DNA of 64,000 nucleotides from Acidilutibacter cellobiosedens (GCF_004103715.1 NZ_CP035282.1:372001-436000); one strand, 5' to 3'. Counted from the first letter of the stretch, positions 18,994 to 27,507 are shown. Translations and numbers: made by a program. Notes: a model not told the origin generated them from the sequence alone.

Positions 18994-20334
18994 ATGGGGA
19001 AAAAACCTATTACTGCTGATATCATCGACAAGTGTTCGGAGTATTATAGGTCCGATAAAAATAATAAGGTTTATTCGGATGCGGTTATGAGAAACGGACT
19101 TGTAGAAGTTAGTCTAAATCATGATTCTATAAAAAATATGCATTTTGACTTTTCAGATGAAATAGAAGTAGGCAGAGTTACAGCCCAGAAAAAGACTGCA
19201 AGATGTTGGATGTTTGCAGCTTTGAATACAGTAAGGTATAGTATTTCTCATAGTTTGAAGATGAAAGAAGTGGATTTTCAGCTGTCCCAAAACTATATAT
19301 ATTTCTGGGATAAATTTGAAAAATCCAATTTGTTTTTAGAAAATATTATAGAAACAATTGACAGAGAATTGTCTGACCATGAAGTGGCCGGATTATTAAA
19401 AGAACCTCAAAGTGACTGCGGACAATGGGATATGTTTGCCAAGCTTATAGAGAAATACGGAGTAGCTCCGTTATATGCAATGCCGGAAACACAAAGCTGC
19501 ACGGATTCAAAGATTATCAACGAAATAGTTAATGAAAAGTTGAGACAAGGGGCAAAAGAACTCAGAGATATGCATAGAAGCGGGAAACCATTAAAGGAAA
19601 TCGAAGATCATAAAGAATATATTCTTATGGATATGTATAATATTATATGCCATTTTCTTGGGGAACCTCCTGACAAATTTGATTTTGAATACCGGGATTT
19701 GGACGGAGTATTCCATAGGGATAAGGATATAACTCCACTGGAATTTTACCATAAATATTCTAAAGTTAAACCGATTGATTATATAAGTATTATTAACTTT
19801 CCGACAGATGACAAACCTTTTGGAAATACTTATTCATTAAAATATCTTGGAAATGTAGTTGATGATGAGCCGATTAAGTATTTAAATCTTGACATTGAGG
19901 TTCTAAGGCAGCTTACCATTGCACAAATTAAAGACGGAGAGCAAGTTGTATTTGGATGTGATGTGGGTAAGATGTCTCATAGAGGATTGGGAATACTCGA
20001 TATAAATCTATATAACTATGAGGCAGTTTTAAATACTAAGTTCAACATGACAAAAAAGGACAGACTTATGTATAGAGGAACAAGCTTAACTCATGTTATG
20101 ACATTTACAGGGGTAAATCTTGTTGACGGGAAACCAAACAGATGGAAGATACAAAATAGCTGGGGCGAAGCTGAAGGAAAGAAAGGTTTTTATATAATGA
20201 GCGACAGATGGTTTGATGAATATGTGTTTAAAGTTATCATAAACAAGAAACATATAAGTAACGAAATACTTAAACAATATGAAAAAGCTCCTATAATACT
20301 GAGTCCTTGGGACCAGGTCGGTCCGTTGTTTTAA
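18994..20334 (+). CDS. C1 family aminopeptidase (PepC/bleomycin hydrolase type)
   Basis: 446-residue cytoplasmic cysteine aminopeptidase, last gene of the peptide operon. The catalytic set is visible: Gln and Cys in VTAQKKTARCWMFAA (about residue 70), His in LTHVMTFTGV (about 370) and Asn in WKIQNSWGEAEG (about 391). Normal length for the family, which forms hexameric barrels with the active sites inside. Would trim N-terminal residues from imported peptides. GAGGAGA precedes the ATG. A bidirectional terminator follows. Confidence 0.92.
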   Translation: MGKKPITADIIDKCSEYYRSDKNNKVYSDAVMRNGLVEVSLNHDSIKNMHFDFSDEIEVGRVTAQKKTARCWMFAALNTVRYSISHSLKMKEVDFQLSQNYIYFWDKFEKSNLFLENIIETIDRELSDHEVAGLLKEPQSDCGQWDMFAKLIEKYGVAPLYAMPETQSCTDSKIINEIVNEKLRQGAKELRDMHRSGKPLKEIEDHKEYILMDMYNIICHFLGEPPDKFDFEYRDLDGVFHRDKDITPLEFYHKYSKVKPIDYISIINFPTDDKPFGNTYSLKYLGNVVDDEPIKYLNLDIEVLRQLTIAQIKDGEQVVFGCDVGKMSHRGLGILDINLYNYEAVLNTKFNMTKKDRLMYRGTSLTHVMTFTGVNLVDGKPNRWKIQNSWGEAEGKKGFYIMSDRWFDEYVFKVIINKKHISNEILKQYEKAPIILSPWDQVGPLF

Positions 20335-20335
20335 A

Positions 20336-20377
20336 AAATAAAGATACCAGAACAATTTGACTCTGGTATCTTTATTT
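20336..20377. terminator. Bidirectional intrinsic terminator
   Basis: A 16-bp perfect stem, AAATAAAGATACCAGA with TCTGGTATCTTTATTT, 10-nt loop. A and T flanks on the two sides allow termination of both the peptide operon (+) and the convergent PucR-type gene (-), whose stop lies inside the hairpin. Confidence 0.85.
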
Positions 20378-22021
20378 TAAATTTAAAGAAAATATGTCAT
20401 GTATTTTCAGGCCTAATTGAAGTACAAGCCGTGTTTCGGAACTGTCGATATCTAATCCTATGATCTTTTCAATCTTTTTAAGCCTTTGGTACAATGTATT
20501 TCTGTGGATAAATAATTTATCTGCTGCTTCAGAAAAATTGAAATTATGCTTAATAAGAACTTGAATAGTTTGGAACAATTGAGTATTATTTTCTATGTCA
20601 TAGGAATATATTTTTCCTATTCCATTGTTATATAGCCTTTCAAGTATAGGTTCACTTGGATATTTATATAAGAAATGATATATTATCAAATCATCATAAG
20701 CATAAATGGTTTTCCTGTTTTTAAATATTTTGGCTCCTATTTTTAAACTAAATATTGCATCTTCATAAGCTAAATTCAGTTCCTCCAATGTATCATAAGC
20801 TCTGCTTACGCCGATAGAAAATTTGTATTCGGGTATTTGAAATTCCAAAGTGTTTAAAAGGTCATTGTATTTTTGAAGCAGTTTTTCATTTGGAATATCA
20901 TGCTTCAATCTGATAAATATAATAGATGAATTATTTGTTATGGCATAATCTTCATAGAAATTAGTTTTGACAAAATTTAGAGCTTCATTAATAATATTTC
21001 CTGGTATCTTTTCAGATGTCAATGGATCAGAATGGCTTCTTTTCAGCGGTCTTATATTTATTATCCATACAAATCTTTTTAAATTGTATTCTATATTGAA
21101 AAACTTTGCTTCCTTCTCAATGGTATTCTTATCGGAGTATAATCCATACAACAACCCTCTTATGAACTCATCTTTGGATTTGTTATAGGCTAATTCTTTT
21201 TCATGATAGGTTGTCAGAGATATAATCATAAAAGGTATAGCTTCATTGGAAATTTTAATATTATAATTGTCTCTATCAATTTCCTTAGATTTTTCTACAA
21301 TACAAAGGTATCCTAATTTTCTGTCATAGGTTTCCAACGGATATATTGTATATGCCTCGCTATTACTATTATATACAATTGGGTTAAGGGTAGATAAGGT
21401 ATTTGACTTGTTATTTTTAATCAGAGAAATTATAGTATCTGTAGCAATTTTTTTCCCCTCAATTAAGAAGCCGGTATCAGCAAAATCGACTATTTCCCCA
21501 TGAGACGATAATAACAGCACAAGCCCGTTTAAATAATGTGTAAGCATATTCAGAATATTATTTGCAGAGAAATAGCTGCTGTTTTTTAAATGAATTAGAT
21601 TATTTTTAAATTGCTCAACTAAGAAACAGTTTACATTTTTGATAAATTTAAAAGGCGAAATTATATCCGCATAAGTAGTATCTGCCGGTATTTTAATAAT
21701 AGGGAAGTTTGCCTCATAAAGTTTAATCATCTGCTGAAAGTGTTTAATAATCTTATCATTTATATTGCTGTTATATATAAGCCCTAATAGCGCAATATTT
21801 TGTTCTTTTAGCGTATTGAAAGTACTGACAAAATTTATTTTTTCCTTGATTATAATATCAAGAGAAATAATAACAAAATCTCCTTTGCTGAATTGAATGT
21901 TTTCATGAGGAACATTTATTATTTTAATATTTTTAATACTGTTATTTAAATATTCATTTCCGGAAATAACTTCAAAATTACTGAAGTTTTGGTTAAGATG
22001 AAATATTTCCCGAACTTTCAT
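20372..22021 (-). CDS. PucR family transcriptional regulator
   Basis: 549-residue regulator. An N-terminal PucR-type ligand domain (about 1-125, with FVIISLDIIIKEKINFVSTFN), a middle GGDEF-like CdaR region (about 285-420) and a C-terminal helix-turn-helix of the PucR/HTH_30 type (LFQTIQVLIKHNFNFSEAAD with FIHRNTLYQRLKKIE). Family members sense metabolites of purine or amino-acid use and activate adjacent catabolic operons. Convergent to the peptide operon and upstream of the UxaA-type pair, so either may be its target (inference). The start ATG is at 22021-22019, with GGGTG upstream. Confidence 0.87.
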   Translation of the reverse strand: MKVREIFHLNQNFSNFEVISGNEYLNNSIKNIKIINVPHENIQFSKGDFVIISLDIIIKEKINFVSTFNTLKEQNIALLGLIYNSNINDKIIKHFQQMIKLYEANFPIIKIPADTTYADIISPFKFIKNVNCFLVEQFKNNLIHLKNSSYFSANNILNMLTHYLNGLVLLLSSHGEIVDFADTGFLIEGKKIATDTIISLIKNNKSNTLSTLNPIVYNSNSEAYTIYPLETYDRKLGYLCIVEKSKEIDRDNYNIKISNEAIPFMIISLTTYHEKELAYNKSKDEFIRGLLYGLYSDKNTIEKEAKFFNIEYNLKRFVWIINIRPLKRSHSDPLTSEKIPGNIINEALNFVKTNFYEDYAITNNSSIIFIRLKHDIPNEKLLQKYNDLLNTLEFQIPEYKFSIGVSRAYDTLEELNLAYEDAIFSLKIGAKIFKNRKTIYAYDDLIIYHFLYKYPSEPILERLYNNGIGKIYSYDIENNTQLFQTIQVLIKHNFNFSEAADKLFIHRNTLYQRLKKIEKIIGLDIDSSETRLVLQLGLKIHDIFSLNLK

Positions 22022-22105
22022 TAAGAATTCACCCTTATCTTTAAATGTTTTTAGTAAATAGTATACTTTATTATATTAATATGTTCAAGTGCATATATAA
22101 TATTA

Positions 22106-22134
22106 GGGATAATTCTTTTTAAAAGAACTATCCC
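22106..22134 (-). terminator. Possible terminator after the UxaA-type pair
   Basis: Inverted repeat with arms GGGATA and TATCCC plus inner TTCTTTT/AAAAGAA pairing. It lies 45 bp beyond the stop of the minus-strand UxaA gene. The tract after it on the minus strand is AT-rich but not a clean T-run, so this could be only a structural hairpin. Confidence 0.4.
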
Positions 22135-22178
22135 CCTTAGACAGTATTTCAAAATAGAAATATGATTTTTAAATTAGC

Positions 22179-23348
22179 TTATAAAGTACACCAAATTTCT
22201 TGATTCCTGTATATGCATAAATCCGCGAACCCGTAGGATTCTGCTTTTGTGTATTTGCCGTTACATACGTCTATCAATTCTTTTAAAATCATTTCTCCGC
22301 ATTCCTTAATGCTTTGTCTGCCGTATACCACGTCAGAAATGTCAAGATCCATATTATCAATCATTTTTTCATATGTTTGTTTATTGCCTGTTATCTTGAT
22401 TACGGGAATAATGGGATTACCTATTGGGGTACCTCGTCCCGTTGTAAATATACAGATTTGGGCCCCTCCAGATACCATGCCGGTAACGGATTCAATATCA
22501 TATCCCGGTGTATCCATTATTATAAGCCCTTTTTCTTCAGGCGCTTCTCCGTATCGTACCACTTCGTTAACACTGCTCGTTCCGCCCTTGCTGATTCCGC
22601 CCAAAGCTTTTTCTTCCAGAGTACTCAATCCGCCCTTAATATTTCCCGGAGTGGGATTTGCCCCTCTAACATCGATTCCAAGCCTTATAAATTCCTTCTC
22701 CAAATCTTTAACTATCTTTAATATATCATTTTTCACTTTTTCATTTTTTGCTCTTTTCGCCAATATATGCTCTGTACCGATAAGTTCGGTAGTTTCCCCT
22801 AAAAATACGGTACCTCCTTCTTTTATTAAAATATCGCTGCAGTATCCCAGAGATGGATTGGCGGAAAGTCCGGAAGTGGCATCGGAACCGCCGCAATTAG
22901 TCGCTAAAATGATATTGGAGAGATCCGTTTCTTCCCTTTTTACCATTGACATTTCTTCAGCCATTTTTCGTGCCAATTTTACTCCCTTTTGGATAGTATT
23001 CAATGTACCGCCTTCATCCTGTATTGTCAGGACTTCTATAGGTTTGCTGCTTTTTTTCTTTATTTCCTCAAACAGATCATAAGGTTTTGTTGTTTCACAG
23101 CCTAATCCTACAAGTATGGTTCCGTATATATTTGGATTTAAAGAGAGTCCGATTAATGTCCTTCTCATGATTTCAATACCTTTTCCGATTTGACCGCAGC
23201 CCTTGGGATTAACTATAGAAACAGCATCCTTTACCTGTTCTGCTATTAATCTTGCCGTTTCGTTTGCACATCCCACTGTCGGCAGAATTAAAATTTTGTT
23301 TCTTATTCCATATTTTCCATCCGGTCTTTTATATGCATTAATTTTCAT
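22179..23348 (-). CDS. UxaA family dehydratase/hydro-lyase, C-terminal (large) part
   Basis: 389 residues of the UxaA C-terminal family (altronate and galactarate dehydratases, sulfolactate sulfo-lyase large subunit). Visible hallmarks are an N-terminal RPDGKYGIRNKILILPTVGC, NPKGCGQI, LVGLGCET, then NCGGSDATSGLSANPSLGY and GETTELIGTEH. Cysteines in these motifs probably serve the metal site. In this genome the N-terminal SAF part is a separate gene overlapping upstream by 11 bp, so the enzyme is a two-subunit form. The substrate (hexonate, sulfolactate or other) cannot be decided. Confidence 0.88.
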   Translation of the reverse strand: MKINAYKRPDGKYGIRNKILILPTVGCANETARLIAEQVKDAVSIVNPKGCGQIGKGIEIMRRTLIGLSLNPNIYGTILVGLGCETTKPYDLFEEIKKKSSKPIEVLTIQDEGGTLNTIQKGVKLARKMAEEMSMVKREETDLSNIILATNCGGSDATSGLSANPSLGYCSDILIKEGGTVFLGETTELIGTEHILAKRAKNEKVKNDILKIVKDLEKEFIRLGIDVRGANPTPGNIKGGLSTLEEKALGGISKGGTSSVNEVVRYGEAPEEKGLIIMDTPGYDIESVTGMVSGGAQICIFTTGRGTPIGNPIIPVIKITGNKQTYEKMIDNMDLDISDVVYGRQSIKECGEMILKELIDVCNGKYTKAESYGFADLCIYRNQEIWCTL

Positions 23349-23634
23349 TTTTCGTCATCACGCTTTCTATATTATTAATATGGACATGCTGTCCGACCTT
23401 TATGTTATCAGTAGCTTTTCCTATTATTTCCCCATATTTGAAAACCAAATCTCCTTTTTGGATAGGCTTTATTGCAATTTTGTGATACAATTCTATATCC
23501 TCTAAAGCACATAATTCAGCAGCTTTTTCATTATTGTAAAATACCGATATACTGTTATTTTTTTCGATGGGAAATAGTGCCATTGCCACATTGTCTTTCT
23601 TATTCATAAGAATAGCTTTTTTAGAATCAGGCAT
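23338..23634 (-). CDS. UxaA family dehydratase, SAF-domain (small) subunit
   Basis: 98-residue SAF-domain protein, the small half of a UxaA-type enzyme. Typical pieces are DNVAMALFPIEKN near the start, the helix-rich AIKPIQKGDLVFKYGEIIGKAT and the final KVGQHVHINNIES, where the His-Val-His-x-Asn motif is the known hallmark. AAAGGAGGA just before the ATG fixes the start. It overlaps the large-subunit gene by 11 bp, so coupled translation is likely. Confidence 0.88.
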   Translation of the reverse strand: MPDSKKAILMNKKDNVAMALFPIEKNNSISVFYNNEKAAELCALEDIELYHKIAIKPIQKGDLVFKYGEIIGKATDNIKVGQHVHINNIESVMTKNEN

Positions 23635-23701
23635 TTAAAAAATCCTCCTTTGAAAAATATTTTTCTACAACTAATATTTATTATACCATCTATTTAAATT
23701 C

Positions 23702-23727
23702 TGCACAATTTTTGTATTTGATGCACA
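23702..23727 (-). promoter_or_regulatory. TGCACA direct repeat upstream of the UxaA pair
   Basis: TGCACA occurs at 23702-23707 and again at 23722-23727, 20 bp apart (about two helical turns), 68 bp upstream of the SAF gene start. It may be a regulator site, for instance for the PucR-type protein, but nothing in the sequence proves that. Confidence 0.25.
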
Positions 23728-23772
23728 GAAGTTTATTTTTTTATATTAAGGGAAAGAATTACTTTTATAATT

Positions 23773-23824
23773 GCTAAAATAAAATCCACGAATATCATAT
23801 GATATTCGTGAATTTTATTTTAGC
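23773..23824. terminator. Palindromic bidirectional terminator
   Basis: A 52-bp palindrome with arms GCTAAAATAAAATCCACGAA and its complement (one C/A mismatch), centred on ATCATATGAT. It ends the small secreted-protein gene on the minus strand, whose stop codon lies in it, and marks the border between core genes and the accessory region. Confidence 0.75.
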
Positions 23825-24101
23825 AAGGTTCCCATTCACCAATCCATTTTTCTTTTGAGTAATTATATAGGCGCCTGTATAATTTTTCGTTTACTTTTTT
23901 GTATCTCCAGCCGATGACATCGGAAAATGGAGTTATTAAGTGATCGGATTGTACGTTTTCCGTAATCTGAACAGCATTAACAGGCAGTGGCTTTGTTTCT
24001 GCTAAATATGGTCCCGAAGCAGAGACATCTTTGGATAAAAGTATTGATCCAATATAAATTGAAATAATACATACAGATATTTTTCTCTTACTTTTTTTCA
24101 T
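23820..24101 (-). CDS. Small secreted protein, last gene of BlaI/M56 triad
   Basis: 93 residues, no function I can assign. It has a clear signal peptide (KKSKRKI, hydrophobic core, likely cleavage after VSASG) and a compact C-terminal motif, DVIGWRYKKVNEKLYRRLYN followed by WIGEWEPC. The start overlaps the end of the M56 gene by 14 bp, so it is co-translated. A shortened paralogue sits in the same position at 52811-53035. The constant pairing suggests it is the extracellular partner or ligand of the membrane protease (inference). Confidence 0.72.
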   Translation of the reverse strand: MKKSKRKISVCIISIYIGSILLSKDVSASGPYLAETKPLPVNAVQITENVQSDHLITPFSDVIGWRYKKVNEKLYRRLYNYSKEKWIGEWEPC

Positions 24102-25188
24102 CCTTTCGCACCTCCTTTATATTTTTATATATGGGTAAGTCTGCAGGCAAATTTTTAACATCATTGACAGTAACAAAGAATTTATTATTGACATAAAGAT
24201 CATAAGTATTGTCTCGATTTTTAACTAAATATGAATTTTCCTTTGTAAGCTCAACCGTATCGGAAGCATCTTTAGGAGATATAGAATAAGGTTCAAATAC
24301 AAAACAAAAAGATAAAACAACCAACAATAATACCGGCATAACCATAAAAAAGACATTCTTCAATTTGAATTTTTCTTTTTGTGTGGAATTTTCCAAAACT
24401 ATGTGAAATCGCTGAGAAAGAGTAGAAACGTTTTCGCTGTCAAAGTTTAGTACCACTTTATTCACATATTTACCAGTATGATGTTTTGCTATTTTTAGAA
24501 GACATTCCAGATATTCAATTCGTTTCGATTCACACATTGATTTTGTGGCAGTGAGATCCGTATGCATTTCGAGTATTTTGGATACTTGCCTCCTTAACAT
24601 ATATATAAAAGGATTCCACCAATATATAATACATAAAAATTCAACAATTATTTTAATCAATAAATCGTCATGGTAGTAGTGGGCTACCTCGTGGCTAAAA
24701 ATGTAGTACCATTCGTTTTCCGAAAGTTCTATTTGAGGAATAACGATCCATGGTTTCCGTATACCCAGTACCATGGGAGTAGAGACAAGATTAGCTTGTA
24801 TAATTTTAAAACTCATCGGCTTACTGTAGTTTTGAAGTACTTTCCGCAAAGCACCTTGAATCTCTGGATTTCTTACCACAGGAAATTTATTTATCACTTT
24901 TGTAAAATTTTTATAAATGATTATTGCTTTACTCAATTGGATGATTGATCCCGTTAACCAAATTAAAACCATAATATGCAGAGGACAAATATTATGACCG
25001 TTTAGTTTTAATATTGGTGTTCTAAAGGGAAAAACAATTTTTGGAAGAAGACGTTTGAAAATTAAATTATTCGAAAAGGAAAATTCAAAAGGAATCAGCA
25101 GCCTGATAACAATAACAAAGATGCAGAAAAATAATGCACCAATTCCAAGTTTTTTGATTGAATTATTATTTCGTAAAAAGAAGTACAT
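24088..25188 (-). CDS. BlaR1/MecR1-like M56 membrane metalloprotease without sensor domain
   Basis: Membrane zinc protease of the M56 family, with several membrane helices and the catalytic FSHEVAHYYHDDL (HExxH). Unlike BlaR1 it has no penicillin-binding C-terminal domain: after the last helix there are only about 75 residues. In the Bla system such a protease relieves BlaI repression, and blaI lies directly upstream. The ATG at 25188 given here is probably not the true start: the frame stays open to 25257 and encodes another hydrophobic helix (FTAFLTILFFSSISIVL), with AAAGGAGGG at 25267-25259 but only ATT (25257) or ACG (25251) as start codons. The second copy at 53 kb differs at about 12 residues. 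Confidence 0.85.
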   Translation of the reverse strand: MYFFLRNNNSIKKLGIGALFFCIFVIVIRLLIPFEFSFSNNLIFKRLLPKIVFPFRTPILKLNGHNICPLHIMVLIWLTGSIIQLSKAIIIYKNFTKVINKFPVVRNPEIQGALRKVLQNYSKPMSFKIIQANLVSTPMVLGIRKPWIVIPQIELSENEWYYIFSHEVAHYYHDDLLIKIIVEFLCIIYWWNPFIYMLRRQVSKILEMHTDLTATKSMCESKRIEYLECLLKIAKHHTGKYVNKVVLNFDSENVSTLSQRFHIVLENSTQKEKFKLKNVFFMVMPVLLLVVLSFCFVFEPYSISPKDASDTVELTKENSYLVKNRDNTYDLYVNNKFFVTVNDVKNLPADLPIYKNIKEVRKDEKK

Positions 25189-25252
25189 TAAAACAATCGA
25201 TATACTACTAAAAAAAAGAATAGTTAAAAAAGCAGTAAAAGAGAAGGACGTT

Positions 25253-25666
25253 TTAATTCCCTCCTTTCAGACGCTTTTTTCTTTCTTCAAGCATTTTTTC
25301 AAGTTCTTCTATAACAGCTTCCTCGTTTTTTTCGTGCTCCAGCAAGGTAGCAACAATAGTGGGCGTGGGAATATCTTTATTTAAATTTTGAAACTGTTTG
25401 ACAAATTGTTTAAGAAAAAAATCGTGTGAACTTATAGTCGGTTTATATCTGCGGGAAAGAACAGTTCCGCTATGAACAATATCGGAAACCTCAATAAGCT
25501 TTTTTTTCAGCAGATTTCTTAAAACAGCCTGAGCCGTATTTATACTTATGGAATTATCTATTTGGGGGATGTCTGAGGCCAGCAACGGTTTTTCAGCAGA
25601 CCATAAAATATTCAAGATATCTAATTCTCTCTCAGTTAATTCAAAACGGTTATTTTGTTTTGGCAT
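25253..25666 (-). CDS. BlaI/MecI family repressor
   Basis: 137-residue winged-helix repressor with FELTERELDILNILWSAEKP, a recognition-helix region INTAQAVLRNLLKKKLIEV and the dimerising C-terminal helix. It is the first gene of a triad with the M56 protease and a small secreted protein. It is transcribed divergently from the radical-SAM operon, whose promoter lies about 120 bp away, so repression of that operon and of itself is likely (inference). A protein-identical copy sits at 54187-54600. AAAAGGAGAG precedes the ATG. Confidence 0.9.
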   Translation of the reverse strand: MPKQNNRFELTERELDILNILWSAEKPLLASDIPQIDNSISINTAQAVLRNLLKKKLIEVSDIVHSGTVLSRRYKPTISSHDFFLKQFVKQFQNLNKDIPTPTIVATLLEHEKNEEAVIEELEKMLEERKKRLKGGN

Positions 25667-25714
25667 TGAAAACTCTCCTTTTATAAAGTTAATATCAAAA
25701 TCATTTTCAATTTC

Positions 25715-25743
25715 ATTATAAACATAAAAATAAAATATGTCAA
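25715..25743 (-). promoter_or_regulatory. Promoter of the BlaI/M56 triad (copy 1)
   Basis: On the minus strand TTGACA (25743-25738) and TATAAT (25720-25715) are separated by exactly 17 bp, a perfect sigma-A match, about 50 bp before the blaI start. The identical arrangement stands at 54649-54677. Confidence 0.75.
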
Positions 25744-25786
25744 TTTTTAATGCATTGTTAAATTATAAAAAACATTATATATATAC

Positions 25787-25815
25787 TTGACAAAATATGA
25801 AATATATGATTTAAT
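25787..25815 (+). promoter_or_regulatory. Promoter of radical-SAM unit 1, shared-block type
   Basis: TTGACA at 25787-25792, 17 bp, TTTAAT at 25810-25815, followed by a block ending TAAATTAAATACATTAA. The same promoter plus block recurs at 45002 and 54721. In the first two sites the block contains TGTA-N7-TACA. The likely regulator is the BlaI encoded next door (inference). I do not see a textbook TACA-N-TGTA BlaI operator. Confidence 0.6.
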
Positions 25816-25944
25816 TATATTGTAAATTAAATACATTAATATTATCAAATATACTTTATATAATATAAAAGTAAGAAATAAGCAACCTGGAAGTTAAAGA
25901 TTTAAGAAGAATGGAAAGCTCATATTGCAAGTACCCCTAAAATA

Positions 25945-25982
25945 TATTCTCCTTTTTGGTAATCATACTAAAAAGGAGAATA
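25945..25982. other. Hairpin in the long leader of radical-SAM unit 1
   Basis: A 13-bp perfect inverted repeat (TATTCTCCTTTTT with AAAAAGGAGAATA), extendable by three pairs, in the ~375-nt leader between promoter (25815) and maturase start (26193). There is no T-run on the + strand, so it is not a usual terminator of the operon. The rest of the leader holds a possible 29-residue frame at 26023-26112 (ATG with AAGGA upstream), whose product I do not recognise. No other gene is seen in this stretch. Confidence 0.5.
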
Positions 25983-26192
25983 AGGATATATTGTTCGATA
26001 AAGATTAAAAGGAAAACGTTTAATGAATATAACAAAAACTATAAATTTCTGCGGTAATACTGAGTATATTCGGTTATTTAAGAATGAAAAACAAGAATAT
26101 TTACTAAATTGATCAAAGCAATATTTGAGTATACGAGGGAATAAGGTATAGTTGAATTAAAAAACAAGGAGAGTTTAATGGGGAGGAATAAT

Positions 26193-27428
26193 ATGACTTA
26201 CAAATTTAGCGAACATAGTGGAAGAATAATAAATCAAAACAAAGTGGTCTTAGGAAATAGGCAAACCGGACAGTGGATGAGAATTTCAAAAGAGGTATAT
26301 GATATCTTAAATTTGGGAATAGATAATAATCTTTCAATAAGTGAACTAAAAATGAGTTTGTATGATGAAGAAGACAAAAATTATATATCTCAAATATATC
26401 TCAAGTTATGCAATATAGGTATTATTGAAGATGAAAATAATAAGCAAGTTTTGCCAAATAAATTAGCTGTATTTGAAATGACTCATAGATGTAACTTAAA
26501 ATGTATTCATTGTTGTATAGATGCTGATGACCTTGTTAGTGATAATCAAGATTTATCTACCGAGGAAACCAAGTGTGTATTATATAAAATAATAGAATGG
26601 AATCCTAAAAGAATACTTTTAAGTGGTGGAGAACCAATGATTAGAAAGGATTTTAAATATTTACTAAAGTATTTAAGAAATAATTATCATGGAACTATAA
26701 TTGTTTCTACAAATGGGACTCTTATAAACAGTGATAATGTAGATAATTTAGTAGAATGTTCTGATGAAATATCCATTAGTGTTGATGGAATAAACGAAGA
26801 AACGTGTTCTATAGTGAGAGGACATGGAGTATTTGATAAGGTTATAAATAGTGTGAAATTATTACAAAGCAGAGGATTTAAAAGAATAACTTTATCTATG
26901 ACAACGGGTGATAAAAATGAATATTTAGAAGATGATTTTAATGAATTGAATAGATTGTTGGGGACAAAACCTTGCATTAGAGGATTTGCACCGATTGGAA
27001 GAGGAGAAAAAAATAGATCATATTTTTCAAGTTATGAGAAAAATGAAATACATGTACCAAATAAATTTATAAGTGATAATTATAATAATCCGATGGTGAT
27101 GCTTTCTTGTGGGGGTGGAAATAGAGAAATATTTATAGCGCATAATGGTGATATATATCCTTGTCCCTCATTTCTTAGACCGAAATATTTGATGGGAAAT
27201 ATTTTAAAGTTGGATAAATTATCTAATTGGAATAAGGAAGTTTATAAACTATTAAAAGAAATAGATCCCAATAATTATAAAATATGCAAAGGTTGTAAAG
27301 TTAATTTGTTTTGCTGGACATGTTTGGCGCAACTTGACAGTGTAAGAGATAATGGTAAAGCGATAGAAAATAAGTGTAAAAAGGTAAAACCAGTATTATT
27401 TAAAAGAATTTGGGGTTCTGTAAATTAA
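26193..27428 (+). CDS. Radical SAM/SPASM peptide maturase 1a with N-terminal RRE-like domain
   Basis: 411-residue maturase. Residues 1-90 form a PqqD-like winged-helix (TGQWMRISKEVYDIL), the expected precursor-recognition element. The radical-SAM cluster motif CNLKCIHC uses Cys100, 104 and 107, followed by SGGEPMIRKDF. The C-terminal SPASM region has cysteines in SCGGGNREIF, YPCPSF and CKGCKVNLFCWTC for auxiliary Fe-S clusters. Such enzymes make thioether or C-C crosslinks in Cys-containing peptides. Two starts are possible (26178 and 26193); alignment with its paralogues favours 26193, which has GGGGAGG upstream. The precursor gene follows after 79 bp. Confidence 0.88.
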   Translation: MTYKFSEHSGRIINQNKVVLGNRQTGQWMRISKEVYDILNLGIDNNLSISELKMSLYDEEDKNYISQIYLKLCNIGIIEDENNKQVLPNKLAVFEMTHRCNLKCIHCCIDADDLVSDNQDLSTEETKCVLYKIIEWNPKRILLSGGEPMIRKDFKYLLKYLRNNYHGTIIVSTNGTLINSDNVDNLVECSDEISISVDGINEETCSIVRGHGVFDKVINSVKLLQSRGFKRITLSMTTGDKNEYLEDDFNELNRLLGTKPCIRGFAPIGRGEKNRSYFSSYEKNEIHVPNKFISDNYNNPMVMLSCGGGNREIFIAHNGDIYPCPSFLRPKYLMGNILKLDKLSNWNKEVYKLLKEIDPNNYKICKGCKVNLFCWTCLAQLDSVRDNGKAIENKCKKVKPVLFKRIWGSVN

Positions 27429-27507
27429 AAGATTAGCAATATTTAAATTTCTATATTTAAATTGTAGAATTTTAAATAAATAAAATAAATGAGGGGGGAA
27501 AAATCAT

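Larger units (their letters stand above)
24088..25840. repeat. BlaI/M56 long repeat, copy 1
   Basis: About 1.75 kb covering the M56 gene, blaI and the divergent promoters is nearly identical to 53022-54774 at a constant offset of 28934 bp, same orientation. Recombination between the copies would delete unit 1. Confidence 0.88.

Noticed and set aside
22249-23082. Long + strand frame opposite the UxaA-type gene
   Set aside because: Antisense shadow with no ribosome site; the minus-strand protein has clear family motifs.
25744-25860. Classical BlaI operator between blaI and the maturase promoter
   Set aside because: The textbook TACA-N-TGTA dyad is not present; only the reversed TGTA-N7-TACA occurs, so I list it as a candidate, not as a BlaI site.
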